This document shows positions 19,949 through 31,831 of a stretch of DNA of 64,000 nucleotides, in pieces (the stretch's first letter is position 1; the number at the start of each line of letters is the position of its first letter). Where the stretch lies: positions 1,364,001 to 1,428,000 of the forward strand of contig JAAXNY010000005.1 in the NCBI GenBank assembly GCA_013420905.1, written 5' to 3'. The stretch is from Collybia mongolica (taxonomy: Eukaryota; Basidiomycota; Agaricomycetes; Agaricales; Clitocybaceae). Both the position numbers and the translations under genes were made by a program. The notes beneath the pieces are model-generated. The model made no database searches and was not told where the DNA came from. It saw only the letters and a program-made list of their open reading frames with translations.

Positions 19949-21279
19949 GTTATTGGGTCAGGATTTGTACGCTACATATTTCTGCTATTATACAGGTATT
20001 CAATTGGTCAAACATTGGCCATTTCTGCGCCGCACTATGCCCTAGAAACCTTGAACAGGAGACATTAATTAATAATATGATGAGGTAAGTTATAATTAGT
20101 GAATGATTTTGTTCAGAATGTGTCCGCCATTTGCTTGTACTGGTTGACAACAGTCGCTTTCCTGAAATATCCCAGAACTAGGTCAATCTCTATTCTCGTT
20201 ACCCCTTGGATTGTCGGATATTCCATTCCAGATTCCCCAATCTTCCATACCCCTATCTCACACTTCGCCATGCTATTTCGCATGTTGCAGCCTTAGCTCG
20301 CCGTCATCATATCGAAAGCCTCCACACAATCGAATGATGCCATAAAGACAGACGTGTACATACTCAGTCCGAAACTTATCATGGCGCAGTTTGCATGACT
20401 GCAAATAGGGCTACGCGTCGAAGAGGTGGGGGAATAAATGCCAAAAAAAACTTAATAGGTTCATTAGAGATAGGTTGTGCGTTGAATCAGATGGTGGGTT
20501 CAGCAATGTCATGTCAGAGCGCATACGTACGACGGAAGAAGTTGGTGAAAAACGTCACGGCTTCAAGTGTATGTGAAACATCGGTTCAAGGATGCCGTCG
20601 ATTCTAGGCTCTGAGTGGGAAAATTGGTGGACCAAGCAGTTTACCCATCCGATTCACATAAAAACAGAATGACTTCATCTGCTTTCTTTGCTCTTCTTCA
20701 ACTGTTTGTAGTTAATACACCTGACAACTTATCCAGTATGGACTTGACACTTTGAAGAGTTGATTCTGTCTAGTGATGTTCGTGAGTGTATTTGAGGACA
20801 TATTTCTCGTCCTTCGTACGAAGTCAACGCAAAACTTATGAAACTCGCCGAGTGCGAGAACTTAACCATAAGTCGCGGTTTTGTGGATAACCAAAGGGAA
20901 GGACATACATGACACGGACGGATTAATCCTCTCAGACCTAAATATACCTTCTAGTTCACGCACTGGTCGTGATCCTTCTACCCAATCAGTACGTCAAACA
21001 TGGGACTCGGTAAGACGAAATATGTGGTGCGTTGTTATCGTCTAGGGTGTAGAGTGTCGATAAAGCCTCGCCCGTCAATTTTTCATCAGTGCTGTCAGAG
21101 CATAATTCGGGACAGTTCATCTTTCCAGATAGGTAACTTCAAGCCAGGTATTTGGCAGTCTGGAATTGTTCCCGGGGAATAGTCCTAGTGGAAGTCCGAC
21201 TTGGTTCCATGTGAGATGTAAAAAGATAAACCTTTCGACCGAATTGTAATTACATCATCGGCACATACTCGATATCTGG
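19949..21279. other. Intergenic, convergent gene ends, nothing recognised
   Basis: 1.3 kb between the 3' ends of the PDI-like gene and RPN10. Composition is like host DNA (CpG present), but open frames are under 71 codons without domains, and no tRNA, rRNA or repeat is recognised. It may hold UTRs or a non-coding transcript. Confidence 0.4.
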
Positions 21280-22512
21280 TCACTTCTTACCCCCTTCTTC
21301 TTCTTCCTCTTCCCCTCTCATGCTCATTTCAATAGCTCGAGCAATCGCTGCGTCTTCATCTTCATCTTCATCTTCATCCCCGCCCTCACCTTCATCTTCG
21401 TCCATATTAGCACCTTCATCCATATCGACATCATCCCCTTCCGACATGGCTAATGCTTGTTGAAGCAATCTCTCTTCTTCGTCATCCGTTGCGTCGGCCG
21501 GAGCTGTCGTTGTTGAAGAGGTGGCGGGTCCTTGAGCAGGCGTCGCTGTCGTATTAGGTGCCGATGAAGCCGCTTCTGCTGCTTCTCGTGCTTGAGCCTC
21601 TTGCATTGACACGCGTAGAGCCTAGAGCAATTAGGAAAAACCTAGGTCGGATGCCGCTTGCGAAAGAAGAAGCAGTGAGCGTACCATGGCAAGCTCAGGA
21701 TCAAGACTAGGATCCACACCAAACTCAAAGGCATTACCACCAGACCCTGATGCAGCTGGACCGTCAGTCCCACCGAGGAGTTCGTCTGGGATACTGCTAC
21801 TTCGGTCACCAGATAGGATAGGCGAAGAGATCAATACATCAGATAGTAGATGGGCTCCTGGGGGTATCGTAACTAGGTGTCTAAATGCAACCTAAGACCC
21901 GAAATGGATAAGGTCAAATGGGCTACTTACGAATTATCACCACTGCTTGCGCTGTCCACAAATGCCTTCAAGACACTCTTGTTATCGTCCGCTGTTTCTT
22001 CAATCCCATCTCCGTAGCAGACAACATCAACGGCCACGTTATTCTTCTTTAGCTTCTTTGCGAGTTTAACCATCGATTTCTCGTCCGCTGCTTGGCCATC
22101 TAGTGGGGAAGCAACGAAAACAATAATACGCTGACGGAGGTTCTTATTCTCTCGATGCTTGAGTGCAAGCTGGGCAATAGCAATGGATGTAGGGATGTCA
22201 ATTTGACCCCCGATTTTCGATGACGTTGAATGTAATGCTTGTAGTATCTGACCCAAATCCTTCGTATGTGTTACCAGAACTTCTGGTCTGAATACTTCGT
22301 ATGAGTAGTCGGCTTGACAATATTCCGGTCACTTCTCACCCTTTCCCAGCCATGGTCATGATTCCGACGGTATTTTCTGGATTCGAGTCAATTTTTGTTT
22401 GGAACACGGTGTTGATAGCGTCTGATTGGGCCTCAAATCGCGTTGGCTGGTAATCTCCATTCCGCATAAATTCTGAATTGTCAATGATCATCATAGTAGC
22501 TTCCAACGGCAT
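21280..22512 (-). CDS. RPN10: 26S proteasome regulatory subunit Rpn10
   Basis: Rpn10 is a ubiquitin receptor at the base-lid junction of the 19S particle. Four minus-strand exons: 22340-22512, 21931-22287, 21685-21880 and 21280-21621. The introns of 52, 50 and 63 bp have GT..AG ends, and the product is 355 aa. Residues 1 to about 190 form a VWA domain, starting [20 protein letters not shown] and containing MTMAGKGPEVLVT and HLVTIPPG. The first ubiquitin-interacting motif ([15 protein letters not shown], about 238-252) is built across the third intron. Two more UIM-like helices follow: [16 protein letters not shown] (about 290-305) and [15 protein letters not shown] (about 332-346). A very acidic Asp/Glu linker lies between them and the protein ends EEEGGKK. 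The start at 22512 gives the canonical N-terminus. Confidence 0.94.
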
Positions 22513-23024
22513 TTTGAAGCAGGGGAAGAGATATTGAAAGCCAGATATGTGAGTGCTGAGGTCGTTTAAGCTGCTGACGCGTCGAACGCGATTTCTTTTG
22601 TTGACCTTTATTTACAACTTGGCCCGCGCTCTTAATAGAAGTAAGCAAATGATAAATTTGGAAAGATTTTGTTTGTGACCCACCGATATTTCACGAGCCA
22701 AAGTCCTAGTCTGATTTTGATTGACACGTCCCACTATCACCGATCGAGTTTTACAAACTCACCTAGTTTTGCAAATTGGCCTTGATATACACAACAACTT
22801 ACATTGGAGACTGATTGCTCACAGATCAAGTGTGTTTATGTCTCTTTGTAAGGGGAACACCCAATTCCATGCACATGGCTCTGACTTCACACATCAGACA
22901 TCAGACATTAGCATTAGCATCATGATCAGACATTGGCATTGTGATTGGCATTGCACATTGGCATCAGCACTCACATTTGCACATCAGATTCCAGTTGGAG
23001 TACATTGGATTCCCATTGGAGTAC
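22513..23024. other. RPN10 upstream region, then a Gypsy integrase fragment
   Basis: 22513 to about 22700 is host-like DNA and must hold the RPN10 promoter. From about 22830 the sequence matches the decayed Gypsy at 55890-56050. On the minus strand it reads ELGVPLT (integrase) near 22850, followed by simple CATTGGCATT-type repeats. No gene. Confidence 0.5.
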
Positions 23025-23217
23025 TGTCAGGGTGACCCTAAGTCAAAGCATGCATGATCACAAGTTGGCTGACTTCCAACTGGTAGGGGAAATCCTAAGT
23101 CTATTGTATAGGTACATGTCTGAACTACTCACCTGGTAGGGGAAATCCTAAGAGATCAATCTGGGGATTCCCTACCAAGGTGTGACTACTATATACCTAG
23201 TTTACACAATGCCAGTA

Positions 23218-24825
23218 CAGTGGCTCAAAAAACTGCCCCAATGTTTGTACATTTTTGAAAGATCAATATGGTATGAAGTGCTGACATAAGCAGGGGACCT
23301 GGGGTAATTATGTAAGATACTATGACATCGTGGCTTTCCAATGGACCCTGGATCATGTGATTTGGATCAATATCCATTAAGCTATAAGCCAAACAAAATG
23401 GTTACTTATTGGGGCAGTTTTTTGACCCTTATCTTATTTTCCATTATTCTGGCATTTATGATCCAATGCAAGAACATTATGGACTGTGGGAAGAATAAAC
23501 AATGTCATGTGACTTTATTTGTATCAATTTGGCATGTTGGAATTGGTTCAATCATCTTCTTGACCTCTTACCACCATCATGAAAGCCATTTCTACTGCTC
23601 AGCACAATACTGTTGTTTCTCTCCTCAATGAGGGCTATTCTCAGCGTCAAATCAAGGAGAAAACTGGTCTAGGGAAGGGTACCATCAGTAGGATCAGCAA
23701 AGATGTGGATGGAAACAAAGAAAACAACCTTGGTGGCCGCCCCTCCAAGCTGTCTGTTCGTGACAAACAGTCAATTATTCGTCAAATCAAGTCAGGGAAG
23801 CTTGATAATGCAGTTCAGGCTACCCAATTCATCAATGGCATCATCCCCAATCCTGTCACACCCCAGACAGTCAGAAATGCACTCAAGGAAAATCAATTTT
23901 ATGCTGCTACAAAGAGGAAAGCTCCTCTTCTCAAACGAGCCCATCGCATCTGGCGTCTCCAGTTTGCAAAATATCATGAAAGCTGGACTGTGGAGGACTG
24001 GAAAAGGGTTCTATGGACAGATGAGACCAAAATCAATAGGATTGGGTCAGATGGAAAGGTTTATGTCTGGAAACAAAGGGGAGAACCACCATCTGATAGA
24101 ACAACATCACCTACTGTCAAACATGGAGGAGGAGGAAACCTCATGGTATGGGGTTGTATGGGGTGGAATGGAGTGGGAAAGCTCATAGAGGTGCAGGGGA
24201 ACATGGACAAGGTTCAATACTGTGAAATTTTGGAGAGTGGAGTTCAGGAAAGTTTTGAGAAGTTGGAAATGGTGGATGGCAAGCGCTACTTTCAGCAAGA
24301 TAACGACCCCAAACACACATCTGGACTGGCCACACAGTGGTTTGAAGACAACAACATTCAAGTCCTTGGCTGGCCTGCCCAATCCCCTGACATGAATCCA
24401 ATAGAACACCTTTGGGAACATCTCAAGCGCCGTCTTAAAGAATATCCGACACCACCCAAAGGAGTACATGAGTTGTGGGATAGATTGGCTGAAGAGTGGG
24501 GTGAAATTCCACCAGAGGTATGCCAAAACCTGATAGAAAGTATGCCCAGGCGGATACAAGCAGTTATAAAGGCAAAAGGTGGTCATACAAAGTATTAGAT
24601 AGAAAATTAATAGAGGGTCAAAAAACTGCCCCAATGAGTAATCATTTTGTTTGGCCTATAGCTTAATGGGTTTTGATCCAAATCACATGATCCAGGGTCC
24701 ATTGGAAAGCCACGATGTCATAGTATCTTACATAATTACCCCAGGTCCCCTGCTTATGTCAGCACTTCATACCATATTGATCTTTCAAAAATGTACAAAC
24801 ATTGGGGCAGTTTTTTGAGCCACTG
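23218..24825 (+). mobile_element. Complete Tc1-like DNA transposon
   Basis: 1,608 bp flanked by the TA dinucleotide on both sides (23216-23217 and 24826-24827), the target duplication of the Tc1/mariner superfamily. The terminal inverted repeats are unusually long, about 210 bp each (23218 to about 23430 and about 24612-24825), begin CAGTGGCTCAAAAAACTG and differ at only a few inner bases. Each ITR ends inward with an inverted copy of the GGGGCAGTTTTTTGA block found at its outer tip. One intact transposase lies between. All signs point to a young, possibly active element. Confidence 0.95.
23579..24598 (+). CDS. Tc1-family transposase, DD34E, 339 aa
   Basis: Cuts and pastes the element by binding its ITRs. 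Residues 1-120 hold the DNA-binding helix-turn-helix region (SLLNEGYSQRQIKEKTGLGK; a GRPSKLS segment; NPVTPQTVRNAL). The catalytic triad is D148 (LWTDETKINR), D241 (FQQDNDPKHTS) and E276 (PDMNPIEHLW), with 34 residues between the last two, as in Tc1. GGGGNLMVWGCM precedes the second Asp as is usual in the family. No intron and no stop; full-length for the family. The closest relative in the window is the broken copy at 1079-2083. Confidence 0.95.
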   Translation: MKAISTAQHNTVVSLLNEGYSQRQIKEKTGLGKGTISRISKDVDGNKENNLGGRPSKLSVRDKQSIIRQIKSGKLDNAVQATQFINGIIPNPVTPQTVRNALKENQFYAATKRKAPLLKRAHRIWRLQFAKYHESWTVEDWKRVLWTDETKINRIGSDGKVYVWKQRGEPPSDRTTSPTVKHGGGGNLMVWGCMGWNGVGKLIEVQGNMDKVQYCEILESGVQESFEKLEMVDGKRYFQQDNDPKHTSGLATQWFEDNNIQVLGWPAQSPDMNPIEHLWEHLKRRLKEYPTPPKGVHELWDRLAEEWGEIPPEVCQNLIESMPRRIQAVIKAKGGHTKY

Positions 24826-24827
24826 TA

Positions 24828-26385
24828 TGTACTTCTATTGTTGCCACATCTCTCAGGGTCAAACAATAGGGTTGCTAATACAGTAGGTATGTTTGCATGA
24901 TGGGCCAGCATGATTCTGACAAGTGGTGTGCATATTGGTGTGACAGTTCAATGCATGATCAGTCAGTTGGTGGTATGAGCTTTGATTGGTGACTTCAATC
25001 TCCAATCAATGATTGCGATGTTGTGCAACATTGTACGATGTCAGTGTGAATGGGCAATCCCCTTACAAGTACATTGGTTCACTTGTAGATAGTGTACACT
25101 ACAACCCTGAACCACATGGTGACAATGGGACTCCATGGCTATTGTTTAAAATAGGTACATATGATAGAGACCCCTGGCAGAGGATCCTCAGAGTATTTTT
25201 TTTGGATTCCTCTGCTAGGTAAGTAGATAGCCTATGTGACTTCTTGATATAACTTTGGATTCCTCTGCTAGATCATGCATTGGCCAACTTGGGGTCAGTG
25301 CAGCACAACATAGGGTTGCCCTTACAGTAGAATACTCTCACCATTGGAGACCATACCCATGCACTGTGTCCATTTATTTCAGAACCAATAAGTGAATCAG
25401 AACACTTCATTGCACCTGCAGACTACCCTCTCCACCTGACAATGTACTAATCAACCAACATATCCCAAACTAGCATGAATTAAGACTACCATGTCAGATT
25501 GCTGGAAAGTGACATCAAATTACTTTGGAAAACTGTCACACTCCAAGTGGAATCACTTTGGAAACTGACTGATCAACTGTCCATACTTGTATCCCAACTA
25601 AGTGTAACTAAGAACCTGCCAACTACTGTCACTCCCTTGAAAATTGAGACACTGCAACCCATATGACAGTCAGGCAGCTGACTAAAGCCACAACTCTGAG
25701 CAACTTTGATGGGACACATGAGAAGGGTCATGCATTTCTAACTTCATGTGAACTGTACATGTGACTAGCACCATTGCAGTTCCCTGATGACAGCACATGC
25801 ATCAACTGGGTACTGTTGGACATGAAAGTGGAACTGTAAGGGTGATTCTACATTGCACCATGCTAACCCAAGGTTGGCTGATGTGTGATCTAGCAGAGGA
25901 AATCCAAAGTTATATGTAGCAGTATAGTAGAGTCTATGTACTCATCTAGCAGAGGAAATCCAAAGAGATTACTCTGAGGATCCTCTGCCAGGTATCTCTA
26001 TCCTATATACCTAGTCTAAACAATAGTAGGGGGTTCCCATTGTTGCCATGTGGCTCAGGGTTATACTGTACACTATCTACGAGTGAGCCATGTGTCCTCC
26101 AACTGGAATCTGATGTGCAGGAACACATGCTGACATGTGGGTGTGAATGCTAATGTACAGGTGCAGTCATGCATATCTAGGAACAAAATGTCTCCAACCT
26201 TGTAATCAGGCATTGGCCTCCATTGCTGGTTGTAGTACAATGTCATGTCATCCTTCACCTTTCCAAGCACTGCCTTGGCTCCCTCTAGGGTGGACTTTAT
26301 CCAAACATGGAACTCATTGACCATTTCCAAATGTGATGGTGCAGCCTGTGGCTCAAAGCCAATGCACAGATGTTGTCCAGTGTTA
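24828..26385. repeat. Cluster of Gypsy LTR-D and pol relics
   Basis: Includes an inverted LTR-D copy at about 25052-25326 (read on minus it begins TGTAAGGGCAACCC), a direct copy from 25835 (TGTAAGGGTGATTC) to about 26110, and a minus-strand integrase C-terminal piece at about 26165-26385 (HLEMVNEFHVWIKSTL, then YNQQWRPMPDYKVGDILFLD). The last matches the fuller copy at 55473-55650. Poor in CpG and heavily substituted. Between 25330 and 25830 I see no gene. Confidence 0.65.
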
Positions 26386-27285
26386 CGAGTTCTTTAGTTT
26401 ACTAAAGATGAGTTCTTTATCAACCCAGTTTTCGGGCAGAAAGGTGATTCATTCATTCATTGATTCATATTTCAACACCACGGGAAAATATTTCCATAAT
26501 GGGATTTTTCTTCTCTTATGGCTTTTTACAGCATTTCTCCACAAATACAAAGTATTGTGACATAATTTGCATGTATTTGGGATGCTTACATAATGCTTTT
26601 GATGATCCCATCAAAATTATGCATATCTAATATTTCAAAGCATTGCATTTCAAAATTTATTTTGTGATTTTCTCCATAACCAGTAAAGCTATTAACTTTG
26701 TTTTTATATGTTTGGAATGTACAAACATGGCTCTACAATTTCCTTGTTGAGCACATTTTTCCCACGGTCTATTTTGAGCGAAATATTAGAAATGTCCAGA
26801 TTCAGCTAGTTTTGAAGGTCTGTGTGTTATGTCAGGGGTGAACAAACATCTTATAACAACAATGACCCTTACCAAACATGACCCTTGTGGGAAATTACAC
26901 TAAACATTGGAATAATCAACAACTACTACTATATTTACCTGAAATACAAAGAGGATTGATTTCTCTATTTATTGACACATGTCACATGATCTATTCCACC
27001 ACATAAGTATACCAAATACATGACAACAATCTGAATGCTTATTTAGTGTACATGATCCTGGTAAAAGTTAGTTCTGATGGTTTTTGTGTTTTCTCCATAA
27101 CCAGGCAAGCTATGGCATTGGGCTTTGTGCACAGGTATTGCTTGTTTACTTGGTAACATTTTCCCATGGTCACATGACCTCTATAAACTATCACCTACAT
27201 TGTTTTTAGTCAGTTACAACTTCCTGAATGTGGAATGGACTTATTTCTCCTACAAAAAATAGAAAAAAGAAATAAAGAACGAGTA
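26386..27285. other. AT-rich repeat-like DNA, no gene
   Basis: No ORF with domains. Blocks such as ATTTTCTCCATAACCAG recur near 26670 and 27090, and one stretch resembles 3496-3550, so this is old repeat DNA into which the 3.1-kb element inserted at 27284-27285 (TA). Confidence 0.4.
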
Positions 27286-30200
27286 CAGTTAGGGACAAAC
27301 AAAAACAACCAACTTGATGGGCGATTTATTTGACGAGATCAGACATCACGGAGGGCTTTTATTTAATGAAAGGAGCTATAAATGGTTGCAAGGAAGGGTT
27401 TGGCACGAGCCGATTCCTTCTAAAGTGAGATATATAGTTGACAAACCTCGAAAATTTTGGCCAAAGCAGAAAACCCGTGGGAAAAACTTCGGAGTATGCG
27501 CAATCGATTCCTTTTGAAAAGCTCATCTTGATTCTGAAATTTCAAAACTTTCTATTGAGCAGTTAAGTCTCTATAATCTCATTATGTCTTTGAACCGAAA
27601 GCGAGGAAGACCGCCCAAGCGTACCAAAAAAAACATTACAGGCTTGAGAAATCAAGCTGCAAAATCACCAACACCACCACCACCACCAAGTCCAGTTGTC
27701 TCTGATAGTGAATCAGATAACGAATCTGTAGCCTGTGGCTCAGATGGTGGGCAGGACCAACTCCTTTTTCTTGATCTGGACTCGGATTATGTGTCTGATG
27801 ATGATGAAGATCCCGAGCAGTGGTCAACTGTGGCAACTGATAAATTCAATGAGGTGCTTGTTGAGCTTGCAGTCAAGATTGAGGAAGAGAAGCAAGATGC
27901 ACTGGATATGGATTGGATCCCAGATAGAGAGCGGATGAATAGATTGAGAATGCTGCAAGATAAGAAAGGTTATTATCTGATTTCTTGATATCGCCTCGCT
28001 GAGTAATCTTGAGATACAGAGCGACCCAAGGAGTATGCTAAAGGACCTGATGTAGCCAGTAAATCAAGTCGAACCTGTCGCCGATACACAGAACTCCTTC
28101 GCGGGCAGCAAAAGCTTGATGTTTTCTTAACTGGTGAACCATCCAGTTCCTTATCTCATTCCCCAATCATTATCGATTCAGATCAACCACCTTCTCCACC
28201 ACCAGTCATTGGACGGCGGCAATCTGCATCTGTACTGACTGTCCTGTCCCAATCATTGCATGTCTCCAAGGGTCTTGACGAGATTCCTGAGTCAATCGAG
28301 CCCTCTGTTGGAAATGAACCGGAGTCTTGCATTGAGGAGAGCCATCAGAGTGGCAATGTTGAACAGGTTTCATTTTCAGACGAGTCAGATGACAATACAG
28401 AGGATTGGGATGAGATCCTTGATGAAATGGTAGATGAACGAGTGGTTTCAGGTGGGGATCCATCTCAACCTTGCCAGGGAGTTGAGATTCGCAGCTGGGA
28501 GGTACTACGGGAGCAGATCAAGAAAGATCTTGAAAAGAAAAACCTGCCTCACATCAAATACAATCAGCTTCTTATCCTCCGTAATTTTGCAACACTTCGT
28601 TTGAAGGGATTTGGGCGGATTCAAGCCAGTAATTTAATTGCAACCCAGTGGCATGAAGGAACTGGAACACACTTTGCTCGTTGTGTGAGGGCACTGGCAC
28701 GACACTATCAGATCTTTGAGCAGATTCCAAGAGAGACAAGAGGTGGTCGAGCGAATTGGAAATCTCTATTAAACAACAAGTTGGTTCAAGCAGCTTGCCA
28801 GCAATGGCTCACAGCACAGAAAGTCAGCACTGTGAAGCCCATGCTATTTCAGGATGCGATCAATGGCGAGATCCTTGCCTCCCTTGACATTGTCCCAAAA
28901 AAGCCCATCTGTGAGCGTACAGCACGACGTTGGCTCATCCGTTTGGGTTATTGACGCACTCTCATCAAAAAAGGTGTGTACATGGATGGACACAATTGTC
29001 CAGATGTTGTCAAGTACCGCGATGATGTTTATCTACCTCAAATGGCCGAATTTGAGGCTAGGATGACACATTACGATGGGCCAGATCTCAAAGCAACTGA
29101 GCCGAAACTCCCTCCTGGTGTCAAGAAGATTATTGCCTACTTCCATGACAAGTGCTGCTTCCATGCACTGGACTACCAGCGGTCTGCTTGGCTAGCGAAG
29201 GGCCAGACTGTGCTACAAAAGAAAAGCTGTGGCCGTTTAATTCACGTTTCTGACTTCATCACTGAGGCAGGTGGACGGTTGGTTTTGCATGATGAGTTTG
29301 GAAATATCATCGAGGATGCACGCGAAATTATTTATCCTGGGGCAAAGGGAGATGCATGGTGGGACTGTGAACAACTAATAAAACAAATAAGGCATGCCAT
29401 TGCAATCCACAACCGTGCCCATCCTGACTGCATTGCCCTCTTCATCTTTGATAATTCCTCTGCTCATGGTTCTCTACCCCCTGACGCTCTCAAAGCCTTT
29501 GAAATGAACAAGAGCAACGGTGGCAAGCAGCGGCTGCAGCAGGATACCATTATTCCCTTAAATAACCCGGATGAGTCGAAACACGGACAGCCGCAGTCAA
29601 TGCGCACAAGCGATGGTCTTGCAAAGGGTCTTCAGGCTGTGCTCGAGGAACGCAGGTTCAATGTCGCCAAGCTCAAGGCTAAATGCACACCTGTATGTCC
29701 ATTCGAGAGCGAAAATTGCTGCATGGCTCGCTTGCTGAGTAAACAGGATGACTTTGTAAATCAAGAGTCAATGTTGGAATCGGTGGTGAAGGAAGCTGGG
29801 CACGAGTGTATTTTCCTCCCGAAGTTTCATTGTGAGCTCAATCCAATTGAAATGGTAAGATACACACAAAATTTCCAATCCATATCAAAACTGACTCTCT
29901 CCTTCCAAACCAGTATTGGGGATGGGTAAAATATCGATATCGGCAGGTGTCGAAGACAACCTTCGAAGCGTCGAAGCAGTTGGCATTGAGGTATCTTGAT
30001 GAATGCCCCATCGAAACGATTCATCGATTCATAAACCGGTCGTGGAGGTGTATGAGCGCATATCGATTGGGGTTGCACGGAAGGGCTTTGGAATGGGCTG
30101 TTAAGAAACACAAGCAGCACCGAATGGTTTTGAATCAAGCACTGGTGTCGATTGAGGCTTTGGCCGGTCAGGGAAGAGGTTGATGACAGTACCAAGTGAC

Positions 30201-30409
30201 ATTGTGTCAGCAGAGGTGCTAAGATAGGTACACAATAAACCAAAAATTAGGGCCAAAATTTTGGCCACGCAAAAACCTCGTGGGAAAAACTTCGGAAGGT
30301 GTTTTTTGGACGTATTTCGATGTCCTGAGTTCAAATCTGAAGTCGGTTTGGCCTAGAAAATTCCCGATCACGTGCTACACTATTGGTTGTTTTTGTTTGT
30401 CCATAACTG
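27286..30409 (+). mobile_element. TA-flanked DDE transposon, copy 1 (3,124 bp)
   Basis: Flanked by TA (27284-27285 and 30410-30411). The terminal inverted repeats begin CAGTTAGGGACAAACAAAAA on the left and CAGTTATGGACAAACAAAAA on the right strand. The second copy at 59031-62154 has the same length in reverse orientation (coordinates sum to 89440). The TA duplication and end structure place it near the IS630/Tc1/mariner superfamily, although the transposase is atypical. Confidence 0.92.
27584..30183 (+). pseudogene. Atypical DDE transposase, one nonsense codon (copy 1)
   Basis: Three exons 27584-27968, 28020-29854 and 29914-30183, with 51- and 59-bp GT..AG introns, would give 829 aa. An AT-hook RGRPPKR is at 7-13, an acidic Ser-rich region follows, then a helix-rich DNA-binding part around residues 260-440. 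The catalytic core is D505 (AYFHDKCCF), D606 (LFIFDNSSAH) and E739 (FHCELNPIEM). The 132 residues between the second Asp and the Glu include a Cys cluster (CTPVCPF, then ENCCMARLL). An in-frame TGA at 28952-28954 (codon 440) replaces a CGA Arg codon kept in copy 2, so this copy is broken by a single CpG transition. Otherwise it is complete, and copy 2 keeps the matching codons. Confidence 0.85.
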
Positions 30410-30411
30410 TA

Positions 30412-31831
30412 CCAGAACCCCTAACTCCAAATATCAAACCCCGCGGAGTTCACCAACCCAACCCAATGGCAGTGACATGTGGGAGGGAACACAACTCAAT
30501 AAAATACAAAAAGAAAAGCAGTAAAACATTTTAGTTTCAATTATAAAAATGTTTTTCCTCCTTTACAAGCCACCGCTTGCAATTTATGTAAAGCGGGTCA
30601 TTATGTAAAAGTGATCTCATTTACATAAACCTACAAGCTTACTACTTGGCACGGGGGGTGGCTTGAGGGCAAATAATATTTACACAAATATATAAAGGGA
30701 GCTCCAGGTATATTGTTAGTGGAGTGTAGGTTGCAGTTGGCCACCAATTTTGCCATTGATCATACCACTCTAAGAAACAACTGTAAAATTGAAATTTACA
30801 ACAAAATACCTTGGTGGTTAAGATATTCAACTGCTTCATTCTTATTTTTACTGTGGCAAGAATACTATCAGTGACCCATCATTGCCTATGGGCAGTGTAA
30901 TACTTATTTTCATTTTTGCCACTTCTGCAGGCTTTGTTTGCCTCAAAAAAAAGCTATAGCTTGATGTTTGTTATCCAAATAAGATCCTCAACTTAGAACA
31001 ACGAATGAATGTCTTGAGTTTATGGGGAGGCTTAAGAAAGTGATTTTGATCAAGTTTATTGTCTTTTGATAGTCAGGCCCACAACTATGGGAGAGGGCAC
31101 AATGTTGAGAGTGAGACTCCTCACTGTCAAGGGACTGCAAGACATGCCCCTATACTGACAATCACTTATTTCCTTTTTCATACCCAGTATTCCTTTCTTG
31201 TAGATGGCTATACTTACTATCTTTTCATAGGCCTTGGCTAGATATTCTTGGGAGCCTTCAGGCTTCAATTTCATACATATTCTTGGGTAGAATAGTGAGC
31301 CACCTCAGTCATCTTTTACCTTTTCATGTGACTGATTCTGAGGTGAGCCCAACTTAGTACTTTGTACCAACTACATACTGACTAGTACCTGTAGTCTATT
31401 TTGTCTCACTCTACAGGTACTACCTAATATACAAGTCATCTTTCACCTGTTCAAGTGACTGATTCTGCATCTATCTTGTCTCACTCTACACACAGGAAAT
31501 TGGTTGGATATCAATAGCTTCTATTCTATACATTTTATAAGGGTACAGAGTATGAGATACCATGGTACTGTCTCATTTCAATCAATGTGCCTGTCACAGG
31601 TCACTGCTGTTTTGGTGGGGCAAATTGTCACAGATGTCACAGGTCACCAAGCAAATGGGTGAACCTGTCTGAGAAGCTTGTAATTTTGCTTTTTTCCTTG
31701 TCAAAAGGCAAACTTTTGTATATAAAGATTGACATTGGACTGTAGGTACTGTAGAATTGAAGCCTGAAGGGTTTATGTATGAGGTAAGCTACTGTGACTT
31801 GTTGTGTAAGCAAATCTAAGGTTTTTGATGC
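30412..31831. other. Unassigned repeat-like DNA
   Basis: No credible gene. Near-duplicate blocks of a TCACCTGTTCAAGTGACTGA type occur near 31310 and 31445, and the stretch near 31600-31660 repeats CACAGGTCAC. Short conceptual peptides at 31056-31274 (minus) look vaguely like a transposase N-terminus but I cannot assign them. Confidence 0.4.

Larger units (their letters stand above)
23025..25000 (+). repeat. Gypsy LTR-D relic split by a Tc1 element
   Basis: The left part is 23025-23217 and the right part starts at 24826. The left part follows the intact LTR-D at 54486-54942, including the doubled GGGGAAATCCTAAG blocks that match the doubled GAGGAAATCCAAAG there. The Tc1 element entered at a TA near 23216. 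The right boundary is indistinct. Confidence 0.6.

Noticed and set aside
20099..20607. Small plus frames of 65-70 codons between the PDI-like gene and RPN10
   Set aside because: No domain, no splice pattern that extends them, and frames of this size are expected by chance.
22900..23000. CRISPR-like spaced repeats (CATTGGCATT)
   Set aside because: Irregular simple repeats in a eukaryotic Gypsy relic, with no constant repeat-spacer structure.
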